Shown: positions 17,107 through 25,574 of the stretch, one piece after another
How positions within the stretch are numbered: position 1 is the stretch's first letter
Layout of the letters: each line of letters starts with the position of its first letter
Origin: Candidatus Caldilinea saccharophila
Lineage (GTDB): Bacteria; Chloroflexota; Anaerolineae; Caldilineales; Caldilineaceae
Reading direction: 5' to 3'
Length of the DNA stretch: 30,740 nt
Assembly (NCBI GenBank): GCA_016710365.1
Contig: JADJVW010000032.1
Coordinates: 1-30,740, forward strand
The notes under the pieces: model-generated
The model's database searches: none
The model's input: the letters and a program-made list of their open reading frames with translations, nothing else
Told to the model about the DNA's origin: nothing
Program-made: the position numbers and the translations under genes

Positions 17107-17800
17107 CTACACCACCGTGCCAAACAGCGCGCCGACGGCTGCCGTCAACGCCATCGCCAGTGCTCCCCAGAAAGTCACACGCAGCGCTGCTTTGAGGACG
17201 GGCGCCCCGCCGGCGCGAGCTGCCAGGATGCCCAAAAGCGCCAGAAAGATCAGCGAAGTGATCGAGACAGCGTACACGAGGAGCGCGTCCGGCGTCAGGA
17301 GCACAACCAGGAGAGGTAGGGCGGCGCCCGTGGCAAAGGTGGCTGCGGATGCCAGCGCCGCCTGCACCGGCCGTGCGGTGGTAATTTCCGAGATGCCCAG
17401 TTCATCGCGCATGAGCGGCGAGCGCATCCTTCGCCGTCAGTTGCTCGGCAACCTGTCGCGCCAGCGCAGGATCGAGTCCTCGACCTTCGTAGATGGAAGT
17501 CAACTCGTCTAGCTCGCTTTCCGATATTGTCGCCAGTTCGCTGCGTTCGCGGGTCAGGTCCGCCTGCTCGGTGTCGGCCTGCGAACTGACCGACACATAC
17601 TCACCGGCCGCCATCGACATGGCTCCGGCAACGAGACCCGCCACGCCGGCCACCAGCACTTCGCTGCGTCCGGTGCTGGCCGCCGCCACACCAACGACGA
17701 GACTGGCTGTGGAGACAATTCCATCATTGGCGCCTAGGACAGCAGCGCGCAACCATCCGATGCGTTCGGTGCGATGCTCTTCCCGATGCATTCGAGGCAT
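17107..17800 (-). CDS. VIT1/CCC1-family iron or manganese transporter (one frame break)
   Basis: A membrane protein of about 232 residues. The first half, EEHRTERIGWLRAAVLGAND then GIVSTASLVVGVAAA, and the motif AGAMSMAAGEYVSVSSQ are diagnostic of the VIT family, which exports or sequesters ferrous iron or manganese. A charged helical segment (residues 75-135) carries the metal-binding acidic side chains in this family (ERSELATISESELDELTSIY). The frame breaks near 17415, where two bases are missing from a GCGC run; repair gives AAHARDELGI, the usual family text, followed by three further membrane helices ending GALFGTVV. Start ATG 17800 follows AAAGGAAGG. It is a single-gene unit, tail to tail with GH32. 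Confidence 0.9.
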
Positions 17801-18123
17801 ACAACCTTCCTTTTGGGTTCATGTAGATTGGTATGCCTTTGATCATTTCACGGGATTGCTCGATCTCCAAATTCATCATTCAACGTCAACAACCAAGCGT
17901 CATGGTCTTCGTTTTCAGCCAAGGAAGCACTGCCAGGTTGCAGATCGGATCGTATCCTTCGCCTGATACCGATTCGCCATTCGCACAGGATATGGTATAC
18001 TCTCACAATTGCACCGAGCGGTAAATTTTGGGATTTACTCGCTTGCTCCTCGACTGAGCCAGACAAAATTGATGAGTTTTTACTTCAGCAAATGAAATCA
18101 GCCAATGAAATATGGAGGGCGCC
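17801..18123. other. Divergent intergenic region between VIT gene and dnaN
   Basis: A 323-bp region with lower GC than its neighbours. It must hold the promoters of both flanking genes. TATACT at 17996-18001 is a good -10 for the dnaN direction; the matching -35 position (TTCGCC, 17973-17978, 17-bp spacer) is poor. No DnaA-box cluster, RNA gene or convincing ORF was seen, so this does not look like a replication origin although dnaN follows. Confidence 0.4.
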
Positions 18124-19341
18124 GTGCGGGTAAGTTGTCTTCAAGAAAACCTGGCCAAAGGACTTGCCATTGTCGGCCGCGCGGTTTCGTCGCGCTCGAC
18201 GATGCCGGTGCTGGCTAATATTCTCATTGAGGCGAGCGACAATCAACTGCGCTTGGCCGCCACCAATCTTGAGATCGGCGTGACCTGCTGGATCGGCGCC
18301 AAAGTGGAAGACCCCGGCTCGATCACCGTGCCGGCGCGTCTGCTCACCGAGTTCGTGAACAGCCTGCCGCCCGAACGCATCGACATGGAGTTGACGGTGC
18401 GCACGCAGACGCTCAAGCTGCGCTGCGCCTCCTTCGACGCCAACATGAAGGGGATCGACGCCGCCAGTTTTCCCATCATTCCCACGATCGATGGCGTCAC
18501 CGGCGGCGGCGAAAACAACGGCGCCACGACCCTCCACATCGAGCTGCCCTCCACAGGGCTGCGCAAGATGGTGGATCAGGTCGTCTTTGCCGCTTCGACC
18601 GATGAGAGTCGTCCCACGCTGACGGGCGTCGAAGTGACCTTCAAGGAAGGGCGCGTCACGATGGCGGCCACTGACGGCTATCGTCTCAGCGTGCGCAGCG
18701 CCGAAGTGGACGGCAGCCTGCCCGACGCGCCGACCACGGTGATCGTCCCGGCGCGCAGCCTGGGCGAGCTGGCGCGCGTGAGCGCGGACGCGGACGAGGC
18801 GCGCGCCGTGCAGGTGCTCGTCACCCAGGAGCGCAACCAAATTCTCTTCCAGATTTGGGGCAGAAGTGGTGAAACCAAAGGCGGCGCCTTCCATCGCGTC
18901 GAAATGGCAAGCCAGTTGATCGACGCCAATTTTCCGGACTACCGTGCGATCATCCCAAAAACGCATACCACACGCACTGTGGTGGACACCGCCGCCCTGC
19001 TCAAGGCGGTGCGGGTGGCCTTTCTTTTTGCGCGTGACAATGCCAATATCGTCCGGCTCAAGATTCAGCCGGCCAACGGCGATGTGGCCGGTTATGTGAG
19101 CCTGGCCGCCACCAGCACCGAAATTGGCGACAGCGTGAACGAGCTCGAAGCCATGATCGAAGGCGACGACCTTGAGATTTCCTTTAATGCTAAATATCTG
19201 ATCGATGTGCTCAGCCAGATCGACGAGCCGCAGGTGGTGATCGAGACGACCCAACCCACACGCCCCGGCACGATCCGGCCGGTCGGGATGGGCGATAAGG
19301 AGTTCCTGCACGTCGTCATGCCGATGCATCCCACGCGCTAG
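18124..19341 (+). CDS. dnaN: DNA polymerase III beta subunit (sliding clamp)
   Basis: A complete 405-residue clamp protein that encircles DNA and tethers polymerase III and other factors. The N-terminus VRVSCLQENLAKGLAIVGRA, then VSSRSTMPVLANILIEA, is diagnostic, as are the later KMVDQVVFAASTDESRPTLT, ATDGYRLSVR, LIDANFPDYRAIIP and the C-terminal HVVMPMHPTR. All three clamp domains are present and the frame is intact, in contrast to many neighbours. GTG 18124 is preferred over the ATG at 18112 because GGAGGG lies just upstream and the protein then begins like other DnaN. It is not beside dnaA, recF or gyrB here. A strong terminator follows after the repeat block. Confidence 0.97.
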   Translation: MRVSCLQENLAKGLAIVGRAVSSRSTMPVLANILIEASDNQLRLAATNLEIGVTCWIGAKVEDPGSITVPARLLTEFVNSLPPERIDMELTVRTQTLKLRCASFDANMKGIDAASFPIIPTIDGVTGGGENNGATTLHIELPSTGLRKMVDQVVFAASTDESRPTLTGVEVTFKEGRVTMAATDGYRLSVRSAEVDGSLPDAPTTVIVPARSLGELARVSADADEARAVQVLVTQERNQILFQIWGRSGETKGGAFHRVEMASQLIDANFPDYRAIIPKTHTTRTVVDTAALLKAVRVAFLFARDNANIVRLKIQPANGDVAGYVSLAATSTEIGDSVNELEAMIEGDDLEISFNAKYLIDVLSQIDEPQVVIETTQPTRPGTIRPVGMGDKEFLHVVMPMHPTR

Positions 19342-19343
19342 TA

Positions 19344-19451
19344 CGGACAGGCCCCCGTGCCTGTCCGGCTTCCGTGCCTGTCCGGCTTCCGTGCCTGTCC
19401 GGCTTCCGTGCCTGTCCGGCTTCCAGGCGCACACAGGGGTGCGCCCCTACC
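19344..19451. repeat. 17-bp tandem repeat block with flanking palindrome
   Basis: Four perfect head-to-tail copies of GTGCCTGTCCGGCTTCC occupy 19357-19424. Just before them, CGGACAGGC (19344-19352) is the exact inverse of GCCTGTCCG in the first copy, so a 9-bp stem can form. After them, GGCGCACACAGGGGTGCGCC and CCTAC (19426-19450) form another common dispersed intergenic motif with inner palindromy. The block begins 3 bp after dnaN. It has no ORF of interest. Confidence 0.8.
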
Positions 19452-19508
19452 AGGCAACCAATGCGGTATTTTAGCCCGTGTGTAATAGACATTTTCAGCC
19501 GCTTAAAC

Positions 19509-19546
19509 AAAATGGCCGCTCTATGCAGAGCGGCCATTTTGTTGTT
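19509..19546. terminator. Bidirectional intrinsic terminator between dnaN and the LysM gene
   Basis: AAAATGGCCGCTCT (19509-19522), loop ATGC, and AGAGCGGCCATTTT (19527-19540) make a perfect 14-bp stem, followed by GTTGTT. Read on the minus strand the stem is followed by GTTTAAG. The A/T ends supply U-rich tails both ways, which suits its place between convergent genes. Confidence 0.88.
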
Positions 19547-19564
19547 AGACATAGACGCCGGCTT

Positions 19565-20731
19565 CTATTCCGCCGGTGGAACCTGTAACTCCATCCCGAC
19601 TCGCAGGGCATCCGACGAAGGCAGGGCATCCTGATTGGCTTCAAACAGCGCCTGGATGCGGTCCGGATTGCCGTAGAGTTTCATGGAGATACCCCATAAT
19701 GTATCTCCCTCAACCACTGTGTAAGTTGACGGCGGGCGCACCAGAACATTAACGACCGACACCTCTTCGATGCCGGGCAGACGCACCAGCAGCGCGGCCA
19801 GGTCGTCGCGCGCCTCGACGCTTGGCGCCGTCCCTTCCAACACAAGCCGAGTCCCCTCGCGCCGGCCATTGACCGTTTCGGCCAGTTCCGGGCGTTGCGC
19901 CTCGATGAGCACGGTCTTCAGGTCGAACGGCGGCGCCACGATGATCGCCTGTGGGCTGGCCGCGGCCAACGGTTCGCTCTGTTGGGCAAGGTCGGGCGCG
20001 ACCGCGGGCGTCGGCTGTGATGTCGGCGTAGGCGCGGGCTCGCCTTCACCAGACGTTGCATTTTCCGTGGTGATCTCCCCGGTGCGAGCGGGTGCGCTGG
20101 CCGGCGCCTTTACGGCTGGCGCATCTTCGACCGTGACCGGTGCGGCGCTTGGGGTAACCGGCAGCATGGCCGTCAGCCAGACCGGCGGATTCGACCACAG
20201 CCACCAGCCGCCCAGCGCCAGCAAGATCACCATGCCCAGCGCGGTGATTGCCCCCGGCATGGCAGAGCGCCGCGCCGCGGGTGAAGGACGCACTTCCTCC
20301 ATGCTGACTGGCAGCAACTCAGCGTCGGACAAAGGTGCATCTTCCTGGATGCGGCGACCGTCGGCAGGTACGCGTTGCCGCGCCTGGCTGGAGCGCAGCA
20401 GCCACTCCGCTTCGCCGCGCAGCACGTCATCCACCGGAATGGCCGCCACGTGATGGCGCATGTCTTCCGGCTTGCCCAGGCGTTTACACAAGATGGCGCC
20501 GAGCAGGTGCAGCTCGGAGGAGGGTTGGTAGGCCAGCCCGCGCCGCACCTCGGCCAACGCCGCGGCTACATCACCGTGCGCCGCCATTTCCGCCGCGCGC
20601 ATGTAAAAATAACGCGACGCCTGCTCCGCGCTGATCAGTCGGCGCAGGTTGGCGCCACACGCGCCGCAGCGATCGGCGTCGGGGCTGATTTCCACGGCAT
20701 GGCCGCATTGAAAACAGGTAACTGCAAGCAT
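19565..20731 (-). CDS. Zinc-ribbon, single-TM, BON-like and LysM-domain protein
   Basis: A 388-residue protein with a clear modular order. Residues 6-25 hold a zinc ribbon (Cys6, Cys9, Cys22, Cys25). Residues 40-115 are helical and TPR-like (AAEMAAHGDVAAALAEVRRG). A single membrane helix spans about 161-180 (AITALGMVILLALGGWWLW). A Pro/Thr/Ala-rich linker (195-265) leads to a BON-like domain (about 272-332, LVLEGTAPSVEARDDLAALL) and a C-terminal LysM (about 337-385, YTVVEGDTLWGISMKLYGNP). The expected topology is zinc ribbon inside and LysM in the envelope binding peptidoglycan or glycan. It lies 71 bp downstream of the ABC-F gene on the same strand and may be co-transcribed. The exact function is unknown. 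Confidence 0.85.
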   Translation of the reverse strand: MLAVTCFQCGHAVEISPDADRCGACGANLRRLISAEQASRYFYMRAAEMAAHGDVAAALAEVRRGLAYQPSSELHLLGAILCKRLGKPEDMRHHVAAIPVDDVLRGEAEWLLRSSQARQRVPADGRRIQEDAPLSDAELLPVSMEEVRPSPAARRSAMPGAITALGMVILLALGGWWLWSNPPVWLTAMLPVTPSAAPVTVEDAPAVKAPASAPARTGEITTENATSGEGEPAPTPTSQPTPAVAPDLAQQSEPLAAASPQAIIVAPPFDLKTVLIEAQRPELAETVNGRREGTRLVLEGTAPSVEARDDLAALLVRLPGIEEVSVVNVLVRPPSTYTVVEGDTLWGISMKLYGNPDRIQALFEANQDALPSSDALRVGMELQVPPAE

Positions 20732-20802
20732 GATGGGACCTTATGTTTTTTACTGGATCGATGTTGTCCGTACCCAACGAGGCCCTCATGCACCTGCGTC
20801 AG

Positions 20803-22687
20803 TCAGCTTTCTGCTTTTGCGGAAAGCTCAAACCAACGTTCCATAGCTGTTTCCAGCGTCTGGTCAAGTGCAGTCACTTGGATCGAGAGATCCTGGAGAC
20901 GCTGATAATTATCACCGATCTGGTTGATTTCGTCCAATAGCCATAATTTGCGTGTTTCTAACGCCGCAATTTCGGTTTCCAGGCTTTCCACCTCGCGCTG
21001 CTCCTTCCACGTGAGGCGCGCAGGCTGAGTTTTACGACGCTCCGGCGTGGGCGTCGGCGCGACATGGGCGGCAGGCGTGGCGTCGGCGCGCGCCTCTTCC
21101 TGCAGCCGCGCAAAAAGCGTGTACGGCGAGGGATAGCGCGGCCCAAGTCGCCCGTCCTCCATGCTGACCAGAAAATCGACCGTGCGATCCAGAAAATAGC
21201 GGTCATGGCTGACGGCGATCAGCGCGCCGGCAAAGTGGTCGAGGAACTCTTCCAGCACGGCCAGGGTTTCGATGTCGAGGTCGTTGGTGGGTTCATCGAG
21301 CAGCAGCACATTGGGCTGGTGGATCAGGGTGCGCAGCAAATAGAGCCGCCGTCGTTCGCCGCCGCTGAGACTGCCAATGCGTGCATATTGCATCGACCGG
21401 GGGAAGAGAAACCATTCCAGCATCTGGGCGGCCTCGACGTGGTCGCCATCCTTGGTGCGGATGAGGGGCGCTTCGTTTTCGATAAACTCGATCAGGCGCA
21501 ACCCGTCTTTGAGCTCGATGCTGCGCTGGTCGTAATAGCCGATCTGCACCGTATCGCCCCAGCGCACGGCGCCGCTATCGGGAGGAAGAACGCCGGCCAG
21601 GATGTCGAGCAAGGTGCTCTTGCCCGCGCCGTTTGGCCCGATGACGCCGATGCGGTCGCCCGGTTCGAGGTGGAGATCGATGCCGCTCAGCACCGCTGTG
21701 TCGCCAAAGCGCTTGACAAGCTTCTGTGCGGTGAGCACGTTGCCGCCTAACCGCCGCGACGCCAGCGCAATCGCCACCCGGCCGGCGCCGCTGTCGTGCT
21801 CGATTTCCATCAACTCCTCGACGCGCTGCTTGCGCGCCTTCTGCTTTGTCCCGCGCGCCATCGGCTGACGGCGCAGCCACTCCAGCTCGCGGCGCAGCAG
21901 GTTGTGGCGTTTGTCCTCTGCTTCGGCCAGACGCTCGTGCCGCTGCGCCCGCGCCTCCAGAAACTGCGTGTAGTTCCCTGGATAGCTCACCAGTTGGCGG
22001 CGATCCAGCTCCACGATGCGGTTGACGACGCGGTCGAGAAAGTACCGATCGTGCGTGACCATCAGCAAGGCGCCCGGCGTCGTCGCCAGATACTCTTCCA
22101 GCCAGGCAACCGTGGCCGCGTCGATGTGGTTGGTCGGTTCGTCGAGGATAAGCAGATCGGCGCGGTCGATCAGCGCGCGCGCCAGCGCCACGCGCTTGCG
22201 CTGGCCGCCGCTCAGCGTCCCGACCTGGTCGTCGAAGTTGGTGACGCCCAACCGCGTCAGGATGGCTTTGGCATTGGCTTCCGCCACCCAGCCATCTGCG
22301 ATCCATCTCAGCGTTGAGCGTGTGCAATGCTTCCTGCGCTTTGGCGTCGTCCGGCTGCTGCTCGAGACGGGCCGTGGCCTGTTCGTACGTGCGCAGCAGC
22401 CGCATCTGCGGCGAGTCGCTGCGAAAGATCGTCTCCAGCACGGTCAACGCGTCCTGCAGCGGCGGCTCCTGCGGCAGATACTCGATGCGCACGCCGCCCG
22501 GCGCGCTCACGCTGCCCGCATCAGGCGCTTCGAGACCCGCCGTGATCTTGAGCAGCGTGCTCTTGCCGCTGCCGTTGACGCCGATCAGTCCGAGGCGGTC
22601 GCCTTCGTTGATCAGCAGGCTGGCGCCGTCGAAGAGCAGCCGCTCGCTGTATTGTTTGGAGATGTTGTCGATGGTGAGGAGATTCAT
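20803..22687 (-). CDS. ABC-F family ATPase, Uup-like (one frame break)
   Basis: A soluble duplicated ATPase without membrane segments, about 628 residues. The first cassette has Walker A GVNGSGKST (residues 36-44), signature LSGGQRKRVALARAL and Walker B LLILDEPTNHID. The second has GPNGAGKST, LSGGERRRLYLLRTL and VLLLDEPTNDLD. A basic linker (RRELEWLRRQPMARGTKQKA) joins them and the C-terminus is a coiled coil (ESLETEIAALETRKLWLLDE). Order and C-terminal coil match Uup-type ABC-F proteins, which act on ribosomes or nucleic acid. The frame shifts near 22288 between MDR and GWVAEANAKAIL (+1 or -2). The start is ATG 22687. The LysM-domain gene follows in the same direction. Confidence 0.93.
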
Positions 22688-22951
22688 TTCGCCAAGTCGT
22701 TTCGTTCATCCGGACAGAAGAGGTGTATGTCGATTTTTCTTCAAGTATACCCTACTGCTGGCTACTTCCCGGAAGCCGCTGTCTGGCGCAGGTATGTCCC
22801 AGAATGTTAGTGAGAACGCCCAAGACTGCGCCGGAACGTCGCATCGTCCTGTTTGCATCCTCTGTCAATGGGGAGTACGCTGCTATTCTGAAATATTTAC
22901 CTTACCCAACGGCGTATTACACATCACGCATCACCCACTAAAGGTCTATTT

Positions 22952-24391
22952 ATGCACCACGATCCTCGCTTACCACACTGTACGCCCGAAGCACAGGGCG
23001 TGGCTTCCGCGGCCATTCTCGCCTTTCTCGACGCGGTTGCGCGCGACGGCGTCGGTCTGCACAGCCTGATGCTTGTGCGCCACGGTCACGTGATCGCTGA
23101 TGGTTGGTGGGCGCCCTATGCGCCGGAACTGCTACACATGCTCTTCTCACTGAGCAAGAGCTTCGTGTCCACTGCGATCGGATTGGCTGTGACCGAGGGA
23201 AGACTATCGGTAGACGACCCGGTGTTGCGCCTCTTTCCCGAAGAGGCGCCGCCCGTCGTAAGCGATGCCCTGGCCGCGATGCGTGTGCGCCATCTGCTCA
23301 CGATGAGCACCGGGCATGACGCCGATGTCACCCAAGGGACGACCGCGGCGCCGGACGGCAACTGGGTCAAAGCATTTCTTGCCCAGCCCGTCCAGCATCA
23401 ACCCGGAACCCACTTTGCCTACAATAGCGCCGCCACGTATATGCTCTCCGCCATCGTTCAGCGGCTGACGGGTGAGACGGTGCTGGCCTATCTCGGCCCG
23501 CGTTTATTGAAACCGCTTGGCATCGAAGGCGCCACCTGGCAAAGTTGCCCGCGTGGGGTCAATGTAGGCGGGTGGGGGCTGAACCTACGCACCGAGGACA
23601 TCGCTTGCTTCGGCCAACTCTATCTTCAGCAAGGCGAATGGCAAGGTAGGCAGTTGATCCCGACGGCTTGGGTGCAGGAGGCTACCGCCTGGCAGGTGAG
23701 CAACGGCGCCGACCCGCGCAGCGACTGGGCGCAGGGGTACGGCTATCAGTTTTGGCGCTGTCGTCACCATGCCTATCGGGGCGACGGGGCGTTCGGCCAG
23801 TTCTGCCTGGTCATACCTGACCAGGGCGCGGTCGTGGCGATGACCGCGGGTGAGCAAGATATGCAACGGATGCTCAACCTGGTGTGGGCGCATTTGTTGC
23901 CCGCCATGCATTCGGCGCCGTTGGCGGAAGACGCCGTCGCCGCGGCGACGCTCAAGCAGCGCCTTGCGTCGCTTGTCCTGCCGCCTGTCTCCGGCGCGCA
24001 GGCATCGCCGGCTGCCATGCAGGTGTCGGGCCGGCGCTATTCCTTCCGACCGAATCAGCAACAGATCAAAGAAATGTCGTTGACTTTTGTAGAGAACGGC
24101 TGCGAGCTCGTCATCACCGACCGCTTTGGCGAACATCGCATCGTGTGTGGTTATGGCGAATGGCGTCGCGGCGCAACCAGGCTGGAGTCGGGTGAACTGC
24201 AGCGCGTCGCCGTCAGCGGCGCCTGGACAGACGTCGATACCTTCACGATCCAGCTTGCCTACAACGCCACGCCCTTCTGCCCGCGCATCACGTGCCGGTT
24301 CGACAACGATCGCCTGCATTATCAGTATGTGGCGAATGTTGCGTTCGGCCGCCGTGCTCGCCCGCAATTGGTGGGGCGCCGCTCCGGTTAA
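22952..24391 (+). CDS. Serine hydrolase, class C beta-lactamase-like family
   Basis: An intact 479-residue protein of the penicillin-binding-protein-like serine hydrolase family. The catalytic SxxK is Ser66-Lys69 (FSLSKSFVSTAIGLAV), the Tyr motif is FAYNSAATYMLSAIV, and the third motif region is HAYRGDGAFGQFCLVIPDQG. A C-terminal extra domain of about 110 residues (QVSGRRYSFRPNQQQIKEMS to the end) resembles the lipocalin-like tails often fused to these hydrolases. There is no obvious signal peptide, so it may be cytoplasmic and act as an esterase or peptidase rather than a lactamase. Its stop overlaps that of the convergent downstream gene in the shared TTAA at 24388-24391. Confidence 0.9.
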   Translation: MHHDPRLPHCTPEAQGVASAAILAFLDAVARDGVGLHSLMLVRHGHVIADGWWAPYAPELLHMLFSLSKSFVSTAIGLAVTEGRLSVDDPVLRLFPEEAPPVVSDALAAMRVRHLLTMSTGHDADVTQGTTAAPDGNWVKAFLAQPVQHQPGTHFAYNSAATYMLSAIVQRLTGETVLAYLGPRLLKPLGIEGATWQSCPRGVNVGGWGLNLRTEDIACFGQLYLQQGEWQGRQLIPTAWVQEATAWQVSNGADPRSDWAQGYGYQFWRCRHHAYRGDGAFGQFCLVIPDQGAVVAMTAGEQDMQRMLNLVWAHLLPAMHSAPLAEDAVAAATLKQRLASLVLPPVSGAQASPAAMQVSGRRYSFRPNQQQIKEMSLTFVENGCELVITDRFGEHRIVCGYGEWRRGATRLESGELQRVAVSGAWTDVDTFTIQLAYNATPFCPRITCRFDNDRLHYQYVANVAFGRRARPQLVGRRSG

Positions 24392-25542
24392 TTGACGAGG
24401 TAAAGCTCGGTCACCTGTACGGCCAGACCCGTCTGCACTTCGACGCGTGCGGTGATGAGTTTGCCTGTGCGCCGGTCATAGGTGTTATCGATACGGAAGA
24501 GGCTGCCCTCCCCCCGAATCGTGATGGAGCGGTCGGCGTTGCGCACGTAGGCAATTGTGACGCCTGTCACCGGGTCGCGATCGAGCGTGCCCGCCCGCAC
24601 GCTGTTTTTCAACGCTTCGACCGGCAGCCAAAGCGCGTCCGCTACCTGGTTGGCGCCCGTGACGCGGTCGCTGGCGCCTGTCACCGCACCGCCCAGGAAA
24701 CTTGTCAACCGAAATGCTGACCAGCGCCCTTGTGCAAGCTTGATGCTGGCGCTGGCGCTTTCGGCAAACTGACCCGACGGTGAGCCTGCAACGAAAACTG
24801 ATCGCGTGCCTTCGTACTCCAGCATGGCGCCCTGCTTCACCCATGTTGGCGCCTTTGTTCCGCGCCAGGGTATTCGCAGTTGACGGCGCCCCAGGAGGTA
24901 AATCTCCGACGACTGCCGCGTGGCCGCCGCGTCGGCGCCGACCGTATGCCGGAAGTAGACCAGCAGACCGGTTTCCGTGTCGAACATCGAAATCGTGACG
25001 CCGTCCTCGGTGTGATATTCAAAGCGCACGGCGTCATACTCCTGCTCGGCGATTGTTGTGGGCATGTGGACGACAACCAACTCATCATTGGCGACGTCTT
25101 CCGCATGTTTCAGTACGGCTGGATTGAGCCAGAAATCGCTGACGCCAGGCAAGAAACTGGCGCCAAAGACGCCGGCGGGCGTCACGCCGGCCCCCGTGTT
25201 GAGGTAAAGGCTCGATGCCACCACGGCGAACGCGCCATCGAGCGCGACAATGTCGTGTTGCAGGTAACCGGCGCCGCTCGCGCCCTCTTCACCCTCTTGC
25301 TGGGCAATCGTGGCGCTTTGTACATAATAGGAGATGCGCTGACCTTCGCGCACCCAAGCCGGCGCGGGCATAGTCAATAATTCGGGAAATAACAATGGGA
25401 AGGCATTCAATGGGTCGCCGCCAAAGGTCTGGGCGGGCGGCGTGGCCGCAGCCGGCGAGGCGGCGCTCAGCAGCAGAGCGATGACAAGCATCAATTTGCT
25501 TGCCAGGAAGAACACACTTTTCGACATTCGGAGCGTTTGCAT
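24388..25542 (-). CDS. Secreted protein of unknown function with two internal repeats
   Basis: A complete 384-residue protein with a signal peptide (KLMLVIALLLSAASPAAA, residues 17-34) and no lipobox. The family is not recognised. Two repeats of about 155 residues are visible. Repeat 1 (60-218) starts APAWVREGQRISYYV and ends QSSEIYLLG; repeat 2 (231-384) starts APTWVKQGAMLEYEG and ends QVTELYLVN. Shared landmarks include DFWLNPAVLKHAE / ALWLPVEALKNSV and FDTETGLLVYFRHTV / YDRRTGKLITARVEV. The pattern of short beta-rich segments suggests a duplicated beta-sandwich or LolA-like fold (weak inference). ATG 25542 follows GGAGGTGAATC. It is convergent with the serine hydrolase and next to the IS island. 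Confidence 0.75.
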   Translation of the reverse strand: MQTLRMSKSVFFLASKLMLVIALLLSAASPAAATPPAQTFGGDPLNAFPLLFPELLTMPAPAWVREGQRISYYVQSATIAQQEGEEGASGAGYLQHDIVALDGAFAVVASSLYLNTGAGVTPAGVFGASFLPGVSDFWLNPAVLKHAEDVANDELVVVHMPTTIAEQEYDAVRFEYHTEDGVTISMFDTETGLLVYFRHTVGADAAATRQSSEIYLLGRRQLRIPWRGTKAPTWVKQGAMLEYEGTRSVFVAGSPSGQFAESASASIKLAQGRWSAFRLTSFLGGAVTGASDRVTGANQVADALWLPVEALKNSVRAGTLDRDPVTGVTIAYVRNADRSITIRGEGSLFRIDNTYDRRTGKLITARVEVQTGLAVQVTELYLVN

Positions 25543-25574
25543 GATTCACCTCCGGGCAGCAATAGATAGTGCAG

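Noticed and set aside
17801..18123. Possible replication origin upstream of dnaN
   Set aside because: No DnaA-box cluster, AT-rich unwinding block or dnaA gene was seen; the upstream neighbour is a metal transporter.
19357..19424. Possible CRISPR-like array
   Set aside because: The four 17-bp units are directly adjacent with no spacers and no cas genes are near; it is a simple tandem repeat.
18085..19434. Long open frame of 449 codons on the strand opposite dnaN
   Set aside because: It is the antisense shadow of dnaN in GC-rich DNA; its translation is His/Arg/Gly-rich with no family-like motifs, and dnaN is certain.
22690..22951. Possible small gene or RNA in the gap before the serine hydrolase
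   Set aside because: No frame with a ribosome site and no stable RNA-like structure could be supported; only low-complexity ATCACGCATCAC text was noted.
22952..24391. Assignment of the serine hydrolase as an antibiotic-resistance beta-lactamase
   Set aside because: It lacks a signal peptide and has an extra C-terminal domain; the wider serine hydrolase family is the only supportable call.
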